DNA from: Tannerellaceae bacterium
GTDB taxonomy: Bacteria > Bacteroidota > Bacteroidia > Bacteroidales > Tannerellaceae
Direction of reading: 5' to 3'
Length of the DNA: 6,122 nt
NCBI GenBank assembly: GCA_020860805.1
Contig: JAJBTP010000313.1
Span: forward strand, 1-6,122
In this document: positions 6,060 to 6,122 of the stretch, piece by piece
Layout of the letters: the number at the start of each line of letters is the position of its first letter
Position numbering within the stretch: position 1 is the first letter of the stretch
The notes under the pieces: generated by a model
The model's database searches: none
Told to the model about the DNA's origin: nothing
The model's input: only the letters and a program-made list of their open reading frames with translations
Position numbers and translations under genes: made by a program

Positions 6060-6122
6060 CATGAAAAATGCAACCGGAAACTGAAAAGTAAAGACTAAAT
6101 ATTGTTTAAAATAATAAAATAC

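Noticed and set aside
6061..6084. Short frame ATG AAA AAT GCA ACC GGA AAC TGA after the M23 gene
   Set aside because: Only seven codons, with no ribosome binding site or conservation evidence.
1..6122. tRNA or rRNA genes, CRISPR arrays, insertion sequences, toxin-antitoxin or restriction systems
   Set aside because: No cloverleaf, direct repeat array, transposase or paired small toxin/antitoxin frames could be recognised by eye on either strand.

Overview
The window looks like a chromosomal segment of a member of the Bacteroidales, possibly near Parabacteroides, Tannerella or Dysgonomonas. Evidence for this: moderate to low GC content, three TATATTTG elements that fit the Bacteroidetes -7 consensus TAnnTTTG, starts preceded by A/T-rich DNA rather than a strong Shine-Dalgarno, and gene families typical of that order (membrane-anchored OmpH-like protein, PepD-type dipeptidase, ORF6N protein, secreted endonuclease/exonuclease/phosphatase protein, M23 peptidase with a long beta-rich tail). 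The genus assignment is inference only.

Layout. Positions 1-204 hold no gene; they contain a short GC-rich palindrome (36-51) and a good terminator (151-180) for the leftward operon. That operon (1059 down to 205, minus strand) encodes a 72-residue single-pass membrane protein and then an OmpH/Skp-like protein, 30 bases apart. The intergenic region 1060-1207 carries two facing TATATTTG boxes that form a palindrome, one for each direction. To the right come pepD (1208-2665) with all its metal ligands, a hairpin terminator (2684-2728), an ORF6N-domain gene (2764-3312), a secreted EEP-fold gene (3316-4311) only 3 bases further on, and an M23 metallopeptidase gene (4374-6059) with its own -7 box. 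The last 63 bases hold nothing recognisable.

Working together. The OmpH-like protein and the M23 peptidase are both envelope proteins (chaperone-like role and peptidoglycan cleavage, respectively); the EEP protein is also exported. PepD is a cytoplasmic housekeeping dipeptidase. The ORF6N protein is probably a DNA-binding protein and is the only gene with a phage-like relationship. I see no integrase, transposase, tRNA, CRISPR array or other sign of a defined mobile element.

Most notable. (1) The EEP gene stops directly before its family's terminal Ser-Asp-His catalytic motif, and shifting by one base at 4308-4309 restores DHLPLVADF plus a proper stop at 4357: a frameshift mutation, a sequence error or, less likely, recoding. 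(2) The ORF6N gene contains a near-perfect 29-base palindrome (2960-2988) inside its coding sequence. (3) The divergent promoters at 1067-1088 overlap so closely that they should exclude one another. I do not see a convincing new multi-gene system here.
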